Of a stretch of 26,405 bases of DNA, positions 18,917 through 26,405 are shown piece after piece; the first letter of the stretch is position 1, and every line of letters begins with the position of its first letter. This stretch comes from a virus: positions 1-26,405 of the IMG/VR virus record IMGVR_UViG_3300037264_002101, one strand, 5' to 3'. A model generated the notes under the pieces. It was not told the DNA's origin and did not search any database. It was given only the letters and a program-made list of their open reading frames with translations. A program made the position numbers and the translations under genes.

Positions 18917-20970
18917 GCAGAAATCCTTTCATGCTGAGCCACGGCCTGCTCGATCAACTCATTGGGTACCCGCAACCCATTCGGCCCCACCCTCAGTGGG
19001 CGTGCCATGGCAGACATCGCCTCGACCTCCAAGAGTGACAGCAGGCAATTCATGACCATGGCGGCCTTCTCGTCCGCAGTGAAGTTGTCGATGCCTTGAG
19101 CCAAGAAGTGCTCACGGAGCCAACCCTTGCCCCGCACGGTGAAGTTGTCCCAGGCCCCATCGAGCAACTCGCTCAACGTGACCTTCAACGAGGTTAGGTC
19201 GCGGTCGTTGACGTGCGAGAGGATGTCGGTCTTGCGGACGTTCTTGAACTGATCCTTCATAGCCACATGAGAACCGTTCATCTTGGAAAGCAGCCGATTC
19301 CCGGCACGCTCAAGAGCACGCTCAAGAGCGGCGTCAGCACCCGTAGCCAGACGATCGATCAACGTCTCCTCGACGCGTGGACCGGCAGGCCCCCGCGGAA
19401 TCGGTTCGTCTTGGCCCGTCTCGTTATCAATGACCGGGCGCGCCCCTGGGCCGGTGTCCTTCTTCTGGCCTTGGCCGTTGGCCGGTGCTGACCCAACGGG
19501 AGAAGCAGGAACCGTGCCCTCCTCTGTTGGCAAGTCCAGTTCACCTTCGAGTTCGGGATAGAGCATGCCCATGACCTTCGGACCGAAGATGATCGGCTCA
19601 GAGGCCATGAGGTTGCGAAGGTCACGCTCCTTGCGCTCCTCATCGGTGGGAGCGTCAGCCTCATCGAAGCCCGACTCACGCAAGTAAGCGACGCGGGAGA
19701 GTTCGACACGATCGAAAGCCGCACGGGCGTTGGGTCCGGTGTCGGTGCGAGAGGTGATGCGCGACGGATCGAATAGAAGGTAGAAGTTCGATGCCTCCGC
19801 CTCGGTCATCCCCTCAAACTCGACCAACATCGGCCGCAGGTAGGCGAAGGTCAAGAACTCGGACAGCATGTCGCCGATGGGGGTGACGTGCTTGGAAATG
19901 AAGTCGGCGTCGATGTTGTAGCCAGTCCAGTGGTTCAGGCCACCCTTGCCCTCCATGATCTCGGGCGGAACATCCAGGCCACCAGCCAGACGCTTGAGGG
20001 CTTCTTCCCTCAGGTCCATATACATGGTGTCAAGATCGCGGGCGACATCGATCAACTTCACCTTGTCGAAGAACTCAGCGGGGCCACGCATAATGAGGGG
20101 CACCAGCGATGCCGCCGAGGTGCGATCCTCGACCGGCGCCGTCAGATGCTCCATCAGTTCTTCGGTGAACGGATCGATGTCGTCAGTGCGATCGGAGTCG
20201 TCCTCGGTTTCGTCATACGGACCGAAAGACATCTCGTCGGGGACGAACAGGATTCCGGCCGACAGTCGCGATTTGGCCACAGCGTCAACCAGTTGGGTGA
20301 GGACTACGACCTCACGACAGATAGGCAGGACGTGCTTAAGGGCGGAATCAGGGCGCTCGGAGAAGCGGGGATCAGAACGCCAGAGACGAGCGATGTAGGT
20401 GTTGGGGTCCAACTCGTCGTACTGCTGGCCACCGTAGCCGCCGTAGTTCCGCTTGATGGTCTTGCCGTAACCCTCGATCTTGACTTCCTCGGGGGAGAGG
20501 AACTCCCAGCCGATGCCCGCTTCGCGATTGAACTCGTCAAGAAGGGGGGAACCCAACAAGAAGGACTCGCCAGCAACCTGCAGGTGCATCGACGCCTTGC
20601 GATACAACTCCTGCTTTCCGCCACGCGGGGGCATGAGGGCGTCCCACACGCGCGTCACGCGCTCGTCACCTGTCTCCCGCCAGCCGCCAGTTGCAACCTC
20701 GTTGTCTTTGACGACGGGACGAATCTGGCAGGCCGCCACCGTGTTGGCCGTTAGGCCAATGACGTAGGCCACCTCACCGATGATCTCGTAGTAACCGAAC
20801 GCGTCACGCTGCCAAGCCTCCGGCACCCCCAGGGGGGCCTTGATGTCGTTGATCTTACGGAGGGCTGACGTGGTGACATAGGCCGATCCCTTGGGATGGG
20901 TCATGGCGAAGTCCGCCAGACGGCCCTTGGCAAGCATGTCTACACGGCGAAGTGGTCCAGAACGCGGCAT
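18913..20970 (-). CDS. Portal protein
   Basis: 685 aa, a large portal protein forming the DNA entry vertex of the head. Recognisable by the AFGYYEIIGEVAYVIGLTANTV region (about 58), GESFLLGSPLLDEF (about 132), DRTSAASLVPLIMRGPAEF, DLDTMYMDLREEALKRLAGGL and the PPEIMEGKGGLNHWTGYNID segment that precedes the stem. It starts 38 nt downstream of a TGTCG-N11-TATGGG promoter with an AGAGAGGTAGAGG ribosome binding site. ATGA overlap couples it to the protease fusion. No terminase precedes it here, since the neighbouring upstream genes are divergent. Confidence 0.88.
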   Translation of the reverse strand: MPRSGPLRRVDMLAKGRLADFAMTHPKGSAYVTTSALRKINDIKAPLGVPEAWQRDAFGYYEIIGEVAYVIGLTANTVAACQIRPVVKDNEVATGGWRETGDERVTRVWDALMPPRGGKQELYRKASMHLQVAGESFLLGSPLLDEFNREAGIGWEFLSPEEVKIEGYGKTIKRNYGGYGGQQYDELDPNTYIARLWRSDPRFSERPDSALKHVLPICREVVVLTQLVDAVAKSRLSAGILFVPDEMSFGPYDETEDDSDRTDDIDPFTEELMEHLTAPVEDRTSAASLVPLIMRGPAEFFDKVKLIDVARDLDTMYMDLREEALKRLAGGLDVPPEIMEGKGGLNHWTGYNIDADFISKHVTPIGDMLSEFLTFAYLRPMLVEFEGMTEAEASNFYLLFDPSRITSRTDTGPNARAAFDRVELSRVAYLRESGFDEADAPTDEERKERDLRNLMASEPIIFGPKVMGMLYPELEGELDLPTEEGTVPASPVGSAPANGQGQKKDTGPGARPVIDNETGQDEPIPRGPAGPRVEETLIDRLATGADAALERALERAGNRLLSKMNGSHVAMKDQFKNVRKTDILSHVNDRDLTSLKVTLSELLDGAWDNFTVRGKGWLREHFLAQGIDNFTADEKAAMVMNCLLSLLEVEAMSAMARPLRVGPNGLRVPNELIEQAVAQHERISA

Positions 20971-21008
20971 CCTCTACCTCTCTTGCGATTGCCCCAAGCG
21001 TACTCCAC

Positions 21009-21031
21009 CCCATAGTGGACGACTGCGACAA
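21009..21031 (-). promoter_or_regulatory. Promoter of the portal operon
   Basis: TTGTCG-N11-TATGGG on the minus strand, back to back with the plus-strand promoter at 21035. Confidence 0.6.
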
Positions 21032-21034
21032 GAG

Positions 21035-21057
21035 TTGTCATACCTGCCTGATAACGT
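21035..21057 (+). promoter_or_regulatory. Promoter of the 21091 operon
   Basis: TTGTCA-N11-TAACGT, with TACCTG after the box as in the 6637 site. A 33-nt leader with AAGGAGCAACC precedes the ATG. Confidence 0.68.
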
Positions 21058-21090
21058 AGGCGCTCAATCGACACCAGACAAGGAGCAACC

Positions 21091-21828
21091 ATGGGAATCG
21101 AGACATTCGCGTCGCCCGGACTGCGATGGGGCCTTCTACTTGAGGACCATCCTGGCGCAACCCACGGTTTCAAGATGATGACCGGCACTGATTTGGGTGT
21201 TCCTGAATCATACGGCGGTAACGGCAACTTCTGTGTTTGCACCATCAGCGTCCCCGGCTATGAGCCGGTGGTGGCCTACAAGTCCATCAAGGATCGCGGC
21301 CAGCCCGACGAGTGGACGGTGAACTGCACCAAGACCTTGGGGCGCGCCCTCAAGAAGTGCGGCTACCCCGACGACCTCAAGGACCTCAAGGCCCTAGTGC
21401 TGTGGCGTCAGCGCGATGCCGAGATCACCGCCATCCGCGGCGGCTTCGCTGTCGAAGCGCCATCGAATCCCCTTGAGATCGAGGCTGGTGGACGCGATGT
21501 CGATGACGACGATCAACCCGATGCCGACCACGATGTCATCGATGAGGCTGACACCACGATGCCTCCGGCGGACTCTCGTGGACACGAGACAGACATCAAC
21601 TCCGACGACTCCAACGTGGTCGATGCTGAGGTGATCGAGGATGAAGCCACTCCCGAGCCTCGCGACGAAGAACGTCTAGCCGCCCTACTGACAGAGATCA
21701 GGGACTTGCCCCAAACCGACAAGGATGACTTCAAGGTCTGGCTGGTCGATCAGAACATCTCATCCCACCCTGACGGCTGGACCGACGCCAACTTGGATGA
21801 GATCGACGCCTGGATGGCGAACGATTAA
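21091..21828 (+). CDS. Acidic protein of unknown function, first gene of SSB operon
   Basis: 245 aa. An N-terminal globular half (residues 1-125) has MMTGTDLGVPESYGGNGNF and ends in ALVLWRQRDAEITAIRGGF; it resembles phage proteins that sit beside SSB and RecT-type genes but I cannot name it. Residues about 130-190 are a low-complexity Asp/Glu-rich linker (DVDDDDQPDADHD). A short helical C-terminal domain (LAALLTEIRDLPQTDKDDF) follows. Good ribosome binding site. The next gene overlaps its stop (TAATG). A DNA-metabolism role is inferred from position only. Confidence 0.82.
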   Translation: MGIETFASPGLRWGLLLEDHPGATHGFKMMTGTDLGVPESYGGNGNFCVCTISVPGYEPVVAYKSIKDRGQPDEWTVNCTKTLGRALKKCGYPDDLKDLKALVLWRQRDAEITAIRGGFAVEAPSNPLEIEAGGRDVDDDDQPDADHDVIDEADTTMPPADSRGHETDINSDDSNVVDAEVIEDEATPEPRDEERLAALLTEIRDLPQTDKDDFKVWLVDQNISSHPDGWTDANLDEIDAWMAND

Positions 21829-22232
21829 TGGGCGTCCCCAGCAAGTTCAAGACCAAGGTCGTCGGGGTCACCTTCGTGAAGGGGTATCCGAACAACATCT
21901 TCCGTCTGAACGACATCGCCGCCGAGAGGTTCCTGACCACGCCCGCTGGATTCGGCCAGGACGTGGAGCCGGAGCCGCTTCCTGCGGTGCTGATCCGCAA
22001 CCCCGCCAACGAGTTCGACGCCAACGCCATCGAGGTGCACGTCCCCTCTTTGGGTGACCCTGGCATGATCGGACACATCCCCCGCACGGTGGCCGAGCGC
22101 CTGGCCCCCAGCCTCGACGCTGGGGACCCCTGGCTGTCCTTCATCACCTATGTCGCTATCGATCCGAACCACCCCAACAACCCTGGGGTGCACATTGAGA
22201 TCGAGCGCTCCGGGGAGGAGGACCCATTCTGA
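21828..22232 (+). CDS. HIRAN-domain protein
   Basis: 134 aa, essentially a lone HIRAN domain: KVVGVTFVKGYP at the start, AVLIRNPANEFDANAIEVH (about 63-81), and GMIGHIPRTVAERLAP (about 88-103). HIRAN domains bind free 3' DNA ends and are found alone in many phages. It lies between an acidic protein and a zinc-binding protein and shares stop-start overlaps (TAATG and TGATG), so the three are probably translated together and could act on recombining DNA near SSB. Confidence 0.85.
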   Translation: MGVPSKFKTKVVGVTFVKGYPNNIFRLNDIAAERFLTTPAGFGQDVEPEPLPAVLIRNPANEFDANAIEVHVPSLGDPGMIGHIPRTVAERLAPSLDAGDPWLSFITYVAIDPNHPNNPGVHIEIERSGEEDPF

Positions 22233-22606
22233 TGACCGACACAGCACTCAACTGCGACGTGTGTGGCACCCACGAAGCGAAGGGCGTAGCGTCCGTCCCC
22301 GGCGTGCCCATCAGTGTCGCCTACTGCCAAGAGTGTCTCAACGCGAACGCTCATCCCTGGGGCATCCTGGTAGTGAACACCTCCTTGATAGGACATCTCA
22401 GCCAATCGGCTGAGTGGTGGCAAGAGATGGTGCGGGACACCTGCGCCCACCTCGGTCGCTCCATCGAGGAGTTCAATCTGGCCGTAGAGGTAGAGGTCAG
22501 GGAGTTCGACAAAGAGTACGAGCGGTACGTGGAGCAAGAAGAATCCACAACCGAGCAACAGGCGTCTGCTGGCAACCCCTTGACCGAATCTCTGGACTCA
22601 CTCTAG
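22232..22606 (+). CDS. Zinc-ribbon protein with helical tail
   Basis: 124 aa. CDVCGTHEA (residues 8-16) and CQECLNAN (about 32-39) form a two-pair zinc ribbon. The rest is predicted helical, with acidic stretches (REFDKEYERYVEQEE). The ATG overlaps the HIRAN stop. After this gene, 61 nt of intergenic DNA lead to SSB. Function is unknown; the neighbours suggest DNA metabolism. Confidence 0.75.
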   Translation: MTDTALNCDVCGTHEAKGVASVPGVPISVAYCQECLNANAHPWGILVVNTSLIGHLSQSAEWWQEMVRDTCAHLGRSIEEFNLAVEVEVREFDKEYERYVEQEESTTEQQASAGNPLTESLDSL

Positions 22607-22667
22607 AGTCAACGGCCTCGGTGTTGTCACCGACGATTAACAACCACTCACTAACGGAGTATGACCA

Positions 22668-23183
22668 ATGGCATCAGGAAACACCATCGTCCTCAGCGGG
22701 AATCTCACCCGCGACCCGGAACTCAAGTTCCTCGACAACGGCACCGCCCTGGCGTCGTTTGGCATTGCGGTAAACCGCCGCTGGCCAGACGCCCAAGGGG
22801 AGTGGCAGGAGGAGGCGCATTTCTTCGACGTGACCGCATGGCGGGAACTCGGAGAGAACGTCGCCGAGACGCTGCGACAGGGTGACCGCGTGATCATCGA
22901 GGGGCGTCTGCAGTACCGGAATTGGGAGGACAAGGACACTGGCGAGAAGCGCTCGAAGGTCGATGTTGTGGCCGACGAGGTTGGTGCTTCCCTCCGGTGG
23001 GCAACCGCATCCGTCACCAAGAACGAACGCAAGGATGACAACCGTGGAGATCGCGAACCGTCATCGGGAAGTCGTCGTGGTGGGGGCAGCAGCCGTGGTA
23101 ATGGCGGCGGCAGCCGTCGCGGCAGTGCTCCTCAGCAGGAGTCGCGTGGCTCCCGCGAGGATTTCGATGAGGAGCCATTCTGA
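22668..23183 (+). CDS. ssb: Single-stranded DNA-binding protein
   Basis: 171 aa. OB-fold (residues 3-110) with NTIVLSGNLTRDPELKF, ASFGIAVNRRW, FFDVTAWRELGENVAE and GDRVIIEGRLQYRNWEDKDTGEKR, matching bacterial SSB. A Gly/Arg/Ser-rich linker follows (SRRGGGSSRGNGGGSRRG), ending in the acidic DEEPF tip that binds partner proteins. The ATG has CGGAG a dozen nt upstream. It coats ssDNA during replication and recombination and fits the phage RecA and Cas4-like nuclease. Confidence 0.95.
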   Translation: MASGNTIVLSGNLTRDPELKFLDNGTALASFGIAVNRRWPDAQGEWQEEAHFFDVTAWRELGENVAETLRQGDRVIIEGRLQYRNWEDKDTGEKRSKVDVVADEVGASLRWATASVTKNERKDDNRGDREPSSGSRRGGGSSRGNGGGSRRGSAPQQESRGSREDFDEEPF

Positions 23184-23195
23184 TCGGAAGGCGCA

Positions 23196-23219
23196 GGGGG
23201 TGGGCTTCGGCTCACCCCC
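23196..23219 (+). terminator. UUCG hairpin after ssb
   Basis: GGGGGTG/CACCCCC outer stem, G-T wobble, GC/GC inner pairs and a C(UUCG)G loop. No clear T run, like the hairpin at 5566. Lies 12 nt after the ssb stop. Confidence 0.65.
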
Positions 23220-23252
23220 ACCGTCGTTTCCACGCGTCATAAGGGATCGCTG

Positions 23253-23789
23253 ATGGAGCCAACTCTCCACCTTTCTCTAGATGAAATGGAGTTCGTCGCT
23301 TCCGAATCGGTCAAGAGGACGGTCCACAAGCGGGCCGCGTCCACGAGCCATCGTCATGGCCACAGCGGGGCACCAGGCTTTGACTTGGACATCGTTGGAG
23401 GATTCGGCGAATACGCCGTAGCCAAGTTCCTGGGCTTGCCATGGGAGGCCGCTCCGGGGACGACTGACAAGTGGGGCGACATCATCCCTGGTCTACAGGT
23501 AAGGGCAACCTGGCACGGCGGGGGGCGCCTCATCCTCCACCCCGATGACGATGATGCCCATGTGTTCGTGCTCGCCATCGTTGAACTCCCTCAGGTGAAA
23601 CTCGCCGGATGGACCTTCGGGGAAGAAGCAAAGCAGGAGAAGTTTTGGGACGATCCCCAAAGGGGACGCCCGGCCTTCTTCGTACCCACCCATGAACTTC
23701 GTCGGTGCCGTGGCTCTCGTGGCCTGCTGAGGAGTCATCTGAGGATCGAGTCAGAAGTTGATCAAGCACCTGCACCCCCCCACTCGTGA
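23253..23789 (+). CDS. Hypothetical protein, possible nuclease-like
   Basis: 178 aa. The core has GFGEYAVAKFLGL (about 50-62), DKWGDI (about 72), LQVRATWHGGGRLILHPDDDD (80-100) and GWTFGEEAKQEKFW with RPAFFVPTHELR. An E...D...xVRA spacing could match a PD-(D/E)XK-type fold, but this is a guess from motif order. Related proteins appear in many actinophages without function. Its last 30 nt overlap the next frame. Confidence 0.7.
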   Translation: MEPTLHLSLDEMEFVASESVKRTVHKRAASTSHRHGHSGAPGFDLDIVGGFGEYAVAKFLGLPWEAAPGTTDKWGDIIPGLQVRATWHGGGRLILHPDDDDAHVFVLAIVELPQVKLAGWTFGEEAKQEKFWDDPQRGRPAFFVPTHELRRCRGSRGLLRSHLRIESEVDQAPAPPHS

Positions 23790-23967
23790 TTGCAGTCACG
23801 CCTACTCGATGGAGTACGAGCGCGATTACTGCTGGTGCAACGAATGCGGCACCACCTGGAAGATGCTCTACAAGGATGACGGGTCCTGCAAGACGTGGTA
23901 CCCGCTCCCTATCAAAGAGATGTCCCGTGGTGTTCGGCTGCAAGAAGTCGGATGGGGCCGACGATGA
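23758..23967 (+). CDS. Small zinc-finger protein
   Basis: 69 aa from a TTG (23758), with an inner ATG at about 23809. YCWCNECGTTWKM near residues 24-36 and an upstream DCSH suggest one zinc site. The start overlaps the previous gene and the stop shares ATGA with the next (HNH), so translation is coupled. Small proteins of this C-x2-C type are common in phages; function unknown. Confidence 0.6.
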   Translation: MIKHLHPPTRDCSHAYSMEYERDYCWCNECGTTWKMLYKDDGSCKTWYPLPIKEMSRGVRLQEVGWGRR

Positions 23968-24494
23968 AGCGCGGGGGACCCCTCAAGAGAACGTCGTCCC
24001 TCAAGCGATCGGGTGGACTCTCGGGTGGTGCCCCCCTCAAGCGCACCGAGATCAACCAGCGATCAGAGAAGCGCCAACGACTCATGACCGACGATCGCAT
24101 CCCCCTGATCGAACGGCTGGTGGCCGAGGGTCACAAGTGTGAAATCGGCCCGGTCTTGGCGGCCCATGATGTCCTCGAAGGGCGCCGCCACTGTCGCGGT
24201 AAGATCGAGGGGCTACACGAACTCCGCAAGCGGAGCGCCGGGGGGAGCCTGCTCAACCCGGACAACCTCGTCCCCGCGTGCAATTATTGCAATGGGTGGG
24301 TTGAACAGAACCCTTCCCTGGCTTGGGAACTCGGCCTCGTCCTGCGTGCTGGTGACCCAGACTACGAGCGCCTGGGGGCACGCCATGATCGATCCCGAGA
24401 AGATGTTCAGGGCCAGGATGTTGGCGGACCTACAGCAAGCCCAAGTGGCGGGAGCGGTATCACTGAGCCTGACTCAGATGCAGGCGATCACTAA
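23964..24494 (+). CDS. HNH endonuclease
   Basis: About 176 aa from ATG 23964, which overlaps the previous stop (ATGA). A basic N-terminus (KRGGPLKRTSSLKRSGG) precedes the HNH region: HKCEIGP, then GLHELRKRSAGGS, then NPDNLVPACNYCNGW. The H-N-(C..C) order is that of HNH nucleases, many of which act with terminases or as homing enzymes. The tail overlaps the small ORF at 24385 and looks like low-complexity read-through (TASPSGGSGIT). Confidence 0.82.
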   Translation: MKRGGPLKRTSSLKRSGGLSGGAPLKRTEINQRSEKRQRLMTDDRIPLIERLVAEGHKCEIGPVLAAHDVLEGRRHCRGKIEGLHELRKRSAGGSLLNPDNLVPACNYCNGWVEQNPSLAWELGLVLRAGDPDYERLGARHDRSREDVQGQDVGGPTASPSGGSGITEPDSDAGDH

Positions 24495-24546
24495 CATCGC
24501 CACGGCGATCTTCGAGGACCTGACTAGGAAGCCTGCATCGCCTTGA
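24385..24546 (+). CDS. Small helical protein overlapping the HNH tail
   Basis: 53 aa starting MIDPEKMFRARMLADLQ. The pattern QQAQVAGAVSLSLTQMQAITNIATAIFEDL is amphipathic helical and better protein-like than the HNH frame it overlaps. A GGGGG stretch lies 6 nt before the ATG. It converges with the Cas4-like gene, overlapping by about 22 nt. Function unknown. Confidence 0.55.
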   Translation: MIDPEKMFRARMLADLQQAQVAGAVSLSLTQMQAITNIATAIFEDLTRKPASP

Positions 24547-25402
24547 TCACGGCATAGCCGGGTGCATCCGTCCTGACACGCCCCTTCTTCATCCGCAGGG
24601 TCACGTCAGCCATTCCGTTCGGACAAGTTGATAGGGCTGGACACCACGCGCACAGGGGGCCTGTCTTAGTCTTGAACCCACGCCCATTGAAATCGAGCGT
24701 GATGTCCTCCCAGGTCTGAGTCGTCTTGTCCACGAGGTCACCACAGGACTTGTCGGTGAACTTCGTCTCGATGACCTCGGCATGGGTAGTGAAGATCAAC
24801 TTGCCCTTATTGGGACGCGTCCCCCAGGTGGCCTCGATCATCACCGCGTAGAAGTTCAACTGCTCCAACTTGGGGCCGCGGTACTTCGGGTCAGGGACCT
24901 TGCCCGACTTGTAGTCGGAGATCACCAAGCCGCTCTGCGTGCGATCCACGCGGTCAATGATCCCCCGAAGGTTGACGCCGTTGACCTTGCAGTTGACGAA
25001 CTTCTCGGTGGCCGCCACCGACACCTCGGCGGGGTTCTCGATCTCGAAATATCCACGGATCGACCACCAGGCGTCCCGCTTGAACACCTTGGCCTGTTCT
25101 TCATTCATGTCCAACAAAAGGAAGTCGGCGTGTTCCACCGTCTCGGGCCACGCTTGCGAAGCACATGCCCTGGCCCGATCAAGGTCACGCTCCTCGGGTG
25201 GTAGTTGCATGAGCAACTCCAAGGCCCGGTGCACCAGTGTGCCAAGGAGGGCGTCACGGCCGGATGGCTCGTAGCCACCATTGATCTTCTGAATCTCAAA
25301 GCGCTTCGGGCACTGGTGGTACAGGTCCATGGATGATGGCGACAGACCCTTGGGGAGTCGTCGGGCTGGCGGCACATCGAGGTCCATCACTTCTTGTCCC
25401 AT
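24524..25402 (-). CDS. Cas4/RecB-like PD-(D/E)XK nuclease
   Basis: 292 aa. LYHQCPKRF (C31) begins a Cas4-type cluster, completed by LCAWCPALSTCPNG (about 258-271), giving four Cys for Fe-S or zinc. RecB-nuclease motifs: GTLVHRALELL, GIIDRVD (about 147), VISDYKSGK (the D...YKSG site) and QLNFYAVMI. This is an exonuclease family typical of phage recombination. TACAGT of the divergent palindrome stands 9 nt before the ATG, consistent with a very short or absent leader. Only minus-strand gene in this region. Confidence 0.9.
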   Translation of the reverse strand: MGQEVMDLDVPPARRLPKGLSPSSMDLYHQCPKRFEIQKINGGYEPSGRDALLGTLVHRALELLMQLPPEERDLDRARACASQAWPETVEHADFLLLDMNEEQAKVFKRDAWWSIRGYFEIENPAEVSVAATEKFVNCKVNGVNLRGIIDRVDRTQSGLVISDYKSGKVPDPKYRGPKLEQLNFYAVMIEATWGTRPNKGKLIFTTHAEVIETKFTDKSCGDLVDKTTQTWEDITLDFNGRGFKTKTGPLCAWCPALSTCPNGMADVTLRMKKGRVRTDAPGYAVIKAMQAS

Positions 25403-25411
25403 GAGTTTGAC

Positions 25412-25434
25412 ACTGTAACCGATACCCCTGACAG
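25412..25434 (-). promoter_or_regulatory. Promoter of the Cas4-like nuclease
   Basis: CTGTCA-N11-TACAGT, 9 nt before ATG 25402. Shares the 33-bp palindrome with the promoter at 25438. Confidence 0.7.
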
Positions 25435-25452
25435 GGGGTGTCAGGGGTATCG
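25420..25452. repeat. 33-bp palindrome between divergent promoters
   Basis: Arms 25420-25433 and 25439-25452 are exact complements (14 bp), with GGGGG between. It holds both TGTCA elements and is the natural operator for a dimeric regulator. Confidence 0.95.
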
Positions 25453-25460
25453 TGTATGAT
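25438..25460 (+). promoter_or_regulatory. Promoter of the 25495 operon
   Basis: GTGTCA-N11-TATGAT; 34-nt leader with GAAAGGAGTCCCCC before ATG 25495. Confidence 0.75.
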
Positions 25461-25494
25461 CGTAATTCACATCCGTCAACGAAAGGAGTCCCCC

Positions 25495-25575
25495 ATGGCC
25501 GATCACAAGACCCCAGGAGAACTCAACCTCTCCAACTTCTGCTCAACAGTCCAAGAAGCCGATGCTGATGACTGA
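25495..25575 (+). CDS. Very small protein (26 aa)
   Basis: A 26-aa frame starting MADHKTPGELNLSNFCSTV with a strong ribosome binding site (AAAGGAG, seven nt spacing). Its 3' end overlaps the start of the next gene. Too short for family assignment; could be a leader or a small regulatory peptide. Confidence 0.6.
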   Translation: MADHKTPGELNLSNFCSTVQEADADD

Positions 25576-25927
25576 TCGTCTCGACTTCAACCACATCGCC
25601 TCAATCGCCGTCGCCCTACAGGCGCTCGCCAAGGACCGCGACGCCCCCGTTCATATCGAGGGCGACATCATCGTGGAGCGCCCCGACGAATCAGGGATTG
25701 ACTTCATCGACATGGACGAAGGTGAAGCGGCCCGTCGTATCGTGGAGGCCGTTATCAACCATCCTCATGTGCAGGAGTTGTTCACCGAAGCCGACCGAAT
25801 GTGGGAGGCTCTCAAGTGGCTCGTCCTCAACGTGGATACCGTCCCATCTCCCCCTGACGAGCACGTTGCCATAGTCGAGGCAGCCATCGACGCCTCCGGT
25901 TGGAGTGAATCGAGCGACTTGCCATAG
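25562..25927 (+). CDS. Hypothetical acidic protein
   Basis: 121 aa (MLMTDRLDF; a start at 25568 is also possible), overlapping the 26-aa gene. Two ordered helical regions (HIASIAVALQALAKDRD and EAARRIVEAVINHPHVQELF) flank an acidic strand (IEGDIIVERPDE). Resembles uncharacterised phage proteins; no known motif. Downstream 78 nt of intergenic DNA contain TTGACG and a CTATTG/CAATAG hairpin, perhaps a promoter for the next gene. Confidence 0.72.
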   Translation: MLMTDRLDFNHIASIAVALQALAKDRDAPVHIEGDIIVERPDESGIDFIDMDEGEAARRIVEAVINHPHVQELFTEADRMWEALKWLVLNVDTVPSPPDEHVAIVEAAIDASGWSESSDLP

Positions 25928-26005
25928 ACGTTTCGTCTTGACGCCATCCTTGCTATTGCGCTACGGACAATAGTACGTTGCCCCCCGACATCCCCTGGGG
26001 GACAA

Positions 26006-26152
26006 ATGGGCAAAACCAAGAAGGAAGAACCCAAGCAACGCTGCCCCGATTGCGGAGGAACGGGCCTACGTCCTGACGAACAAAATAGCTCGGCCCTTTG
26101 CGACTGTGCCGCTGGCATCAGGCGCGCTATGACGGCAGAGGGGTGGGACTAA
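26006..26152 (+). CDS. Small zinc-ribbon protein (48 aa)
   Basis: 48 aa starting MGKTKKEEPKQRCPDCGGTG. CPDCGGTG (13-20) and CDC near the middle could bind one zinc. No close ribosome binding site is obvious apart from GGGGGAC before the ATG. Family unknown; similar small CxxC proteins occur in many phage genomes. Confidence 0.65.
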   Translation: MGKTKKEEPKQRCPDCGGTGLRPDEQNSSALCDCAAGIRRAMTAEGWD

Positions 26153-26201
26153 CGTGGGGTACTCTTGCACTCCCAGCAACTCATCCCCAGAGGAGAGCGT
26201 C

Positions 26202-26405
26202 ATGACCGCCGCCACCCCCGTCCTTCACTCCGCCCTCTCGGCCCCCATTTGGGATGCACCGTTCTGGGATGCGCTTACCGAAGGGGAAGAAGCGGCCAAG
26301 ATCGCTTTGGGTGAACTCTATGAGGAGTCCTTCGAGAGTGAAGGGTGCTGCTGTGATGTCTGCGTCGTGAGGACGGTTCTCGAAGCCGTCTGGCCCGTAC
26401 TGACA
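26202..26405 (+). CDS. Hypothetical protein, partial at window end
   Basis: 68 codons open to the end of the window. Ribosome binding site AGAGGAGAGCGTC precedes the ATG. Acidic, starts MTAATPVLHSALSAPIWD, with a CCCDVC cluster near residues 51-56. Full length and function cannot be judged here. Confidence 0.65.
   Translation, partial: MTAATPVLHSALSAPIWDAPFWDALTEGEEAAKIALGELYEESFESEGCCCDVCVVRTVLEAVWPVLT

Overview
This window is part of a large, GC-rich double-stranded DNA phage (or prophage) genome. A WhiB-type iron-sulphur regulator, leaderless transcripts and base composition point to an actinobacterial host. Phage identity rests on a portal protein, a capsid maturation protease fusion and dNMP kinase, together with phage-type RecA, SSB, Cas4/RecB-like nuclease, polynucleotide kinase and RNA ligase. 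No terminase, major capsid or tail gene lies in the window.

Layout. From 1 to about 20970 nearly everything is read on the minus strand. Forty tRNA genes fall in four arrays: 127-1445 (Lys, Asn, His, Gln, Pro, Leu), 4333-5766 (Thr, Met/Ile2, Val, Ile, Cys, Phe, Gly, Ala, initiator-like Met), 7597-9089 (Arg, Pro, Trp, Glu, Asp) and 11947-12601 (Ser, Tyr). Together they cover all 20 amino acids. Between them sit a metallophosphoesterase, RecA, a short release factor that needs an RF2-type +1 frameshift, an RlaP-like nucleotidyltransferase, an HNH protein, WhiB, Pnkp and an Rnl1-like RNA ligase. From 12722 to 20970 the minus strand carries dNMP kinase, small zinc-ribbon and membrane proteins, a second phosphoesterase, an HTH-like protein, a 1207-aa protease fusion with an N-terminal 2H phosphoesterase, and the portal. 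From 21091 the plus strand carries a HIRAN protein, SSB, a possible nuclease, HNH and small zinc-ribbon genes; one Cas4-like nuclease runs back on the minus strand.

How the parts may work together. Twelve sites share the unusual promoter architecture TGTCA-N11-TAnnnT. Six place the start codon 6-7 nt after the -10 box (a seventh at 9 nt), which predicts leaderless mRNAs. Each tRNA array is headed by such a promoter followed by a tiny ORF of 17-34 codons, and three of these four leader ORFs are themselves at leaderless distance. tRNA supply, an initiator-like tRNA, an autoregulated release factor and an RNA break-repair set (Pnkp, Rnl1, RlaP, possibly the 2H domain) look like a translation-takeover and tRNA-defence programme. 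This functional reading is inference; the motifs and spacings are read directly from the sequence.
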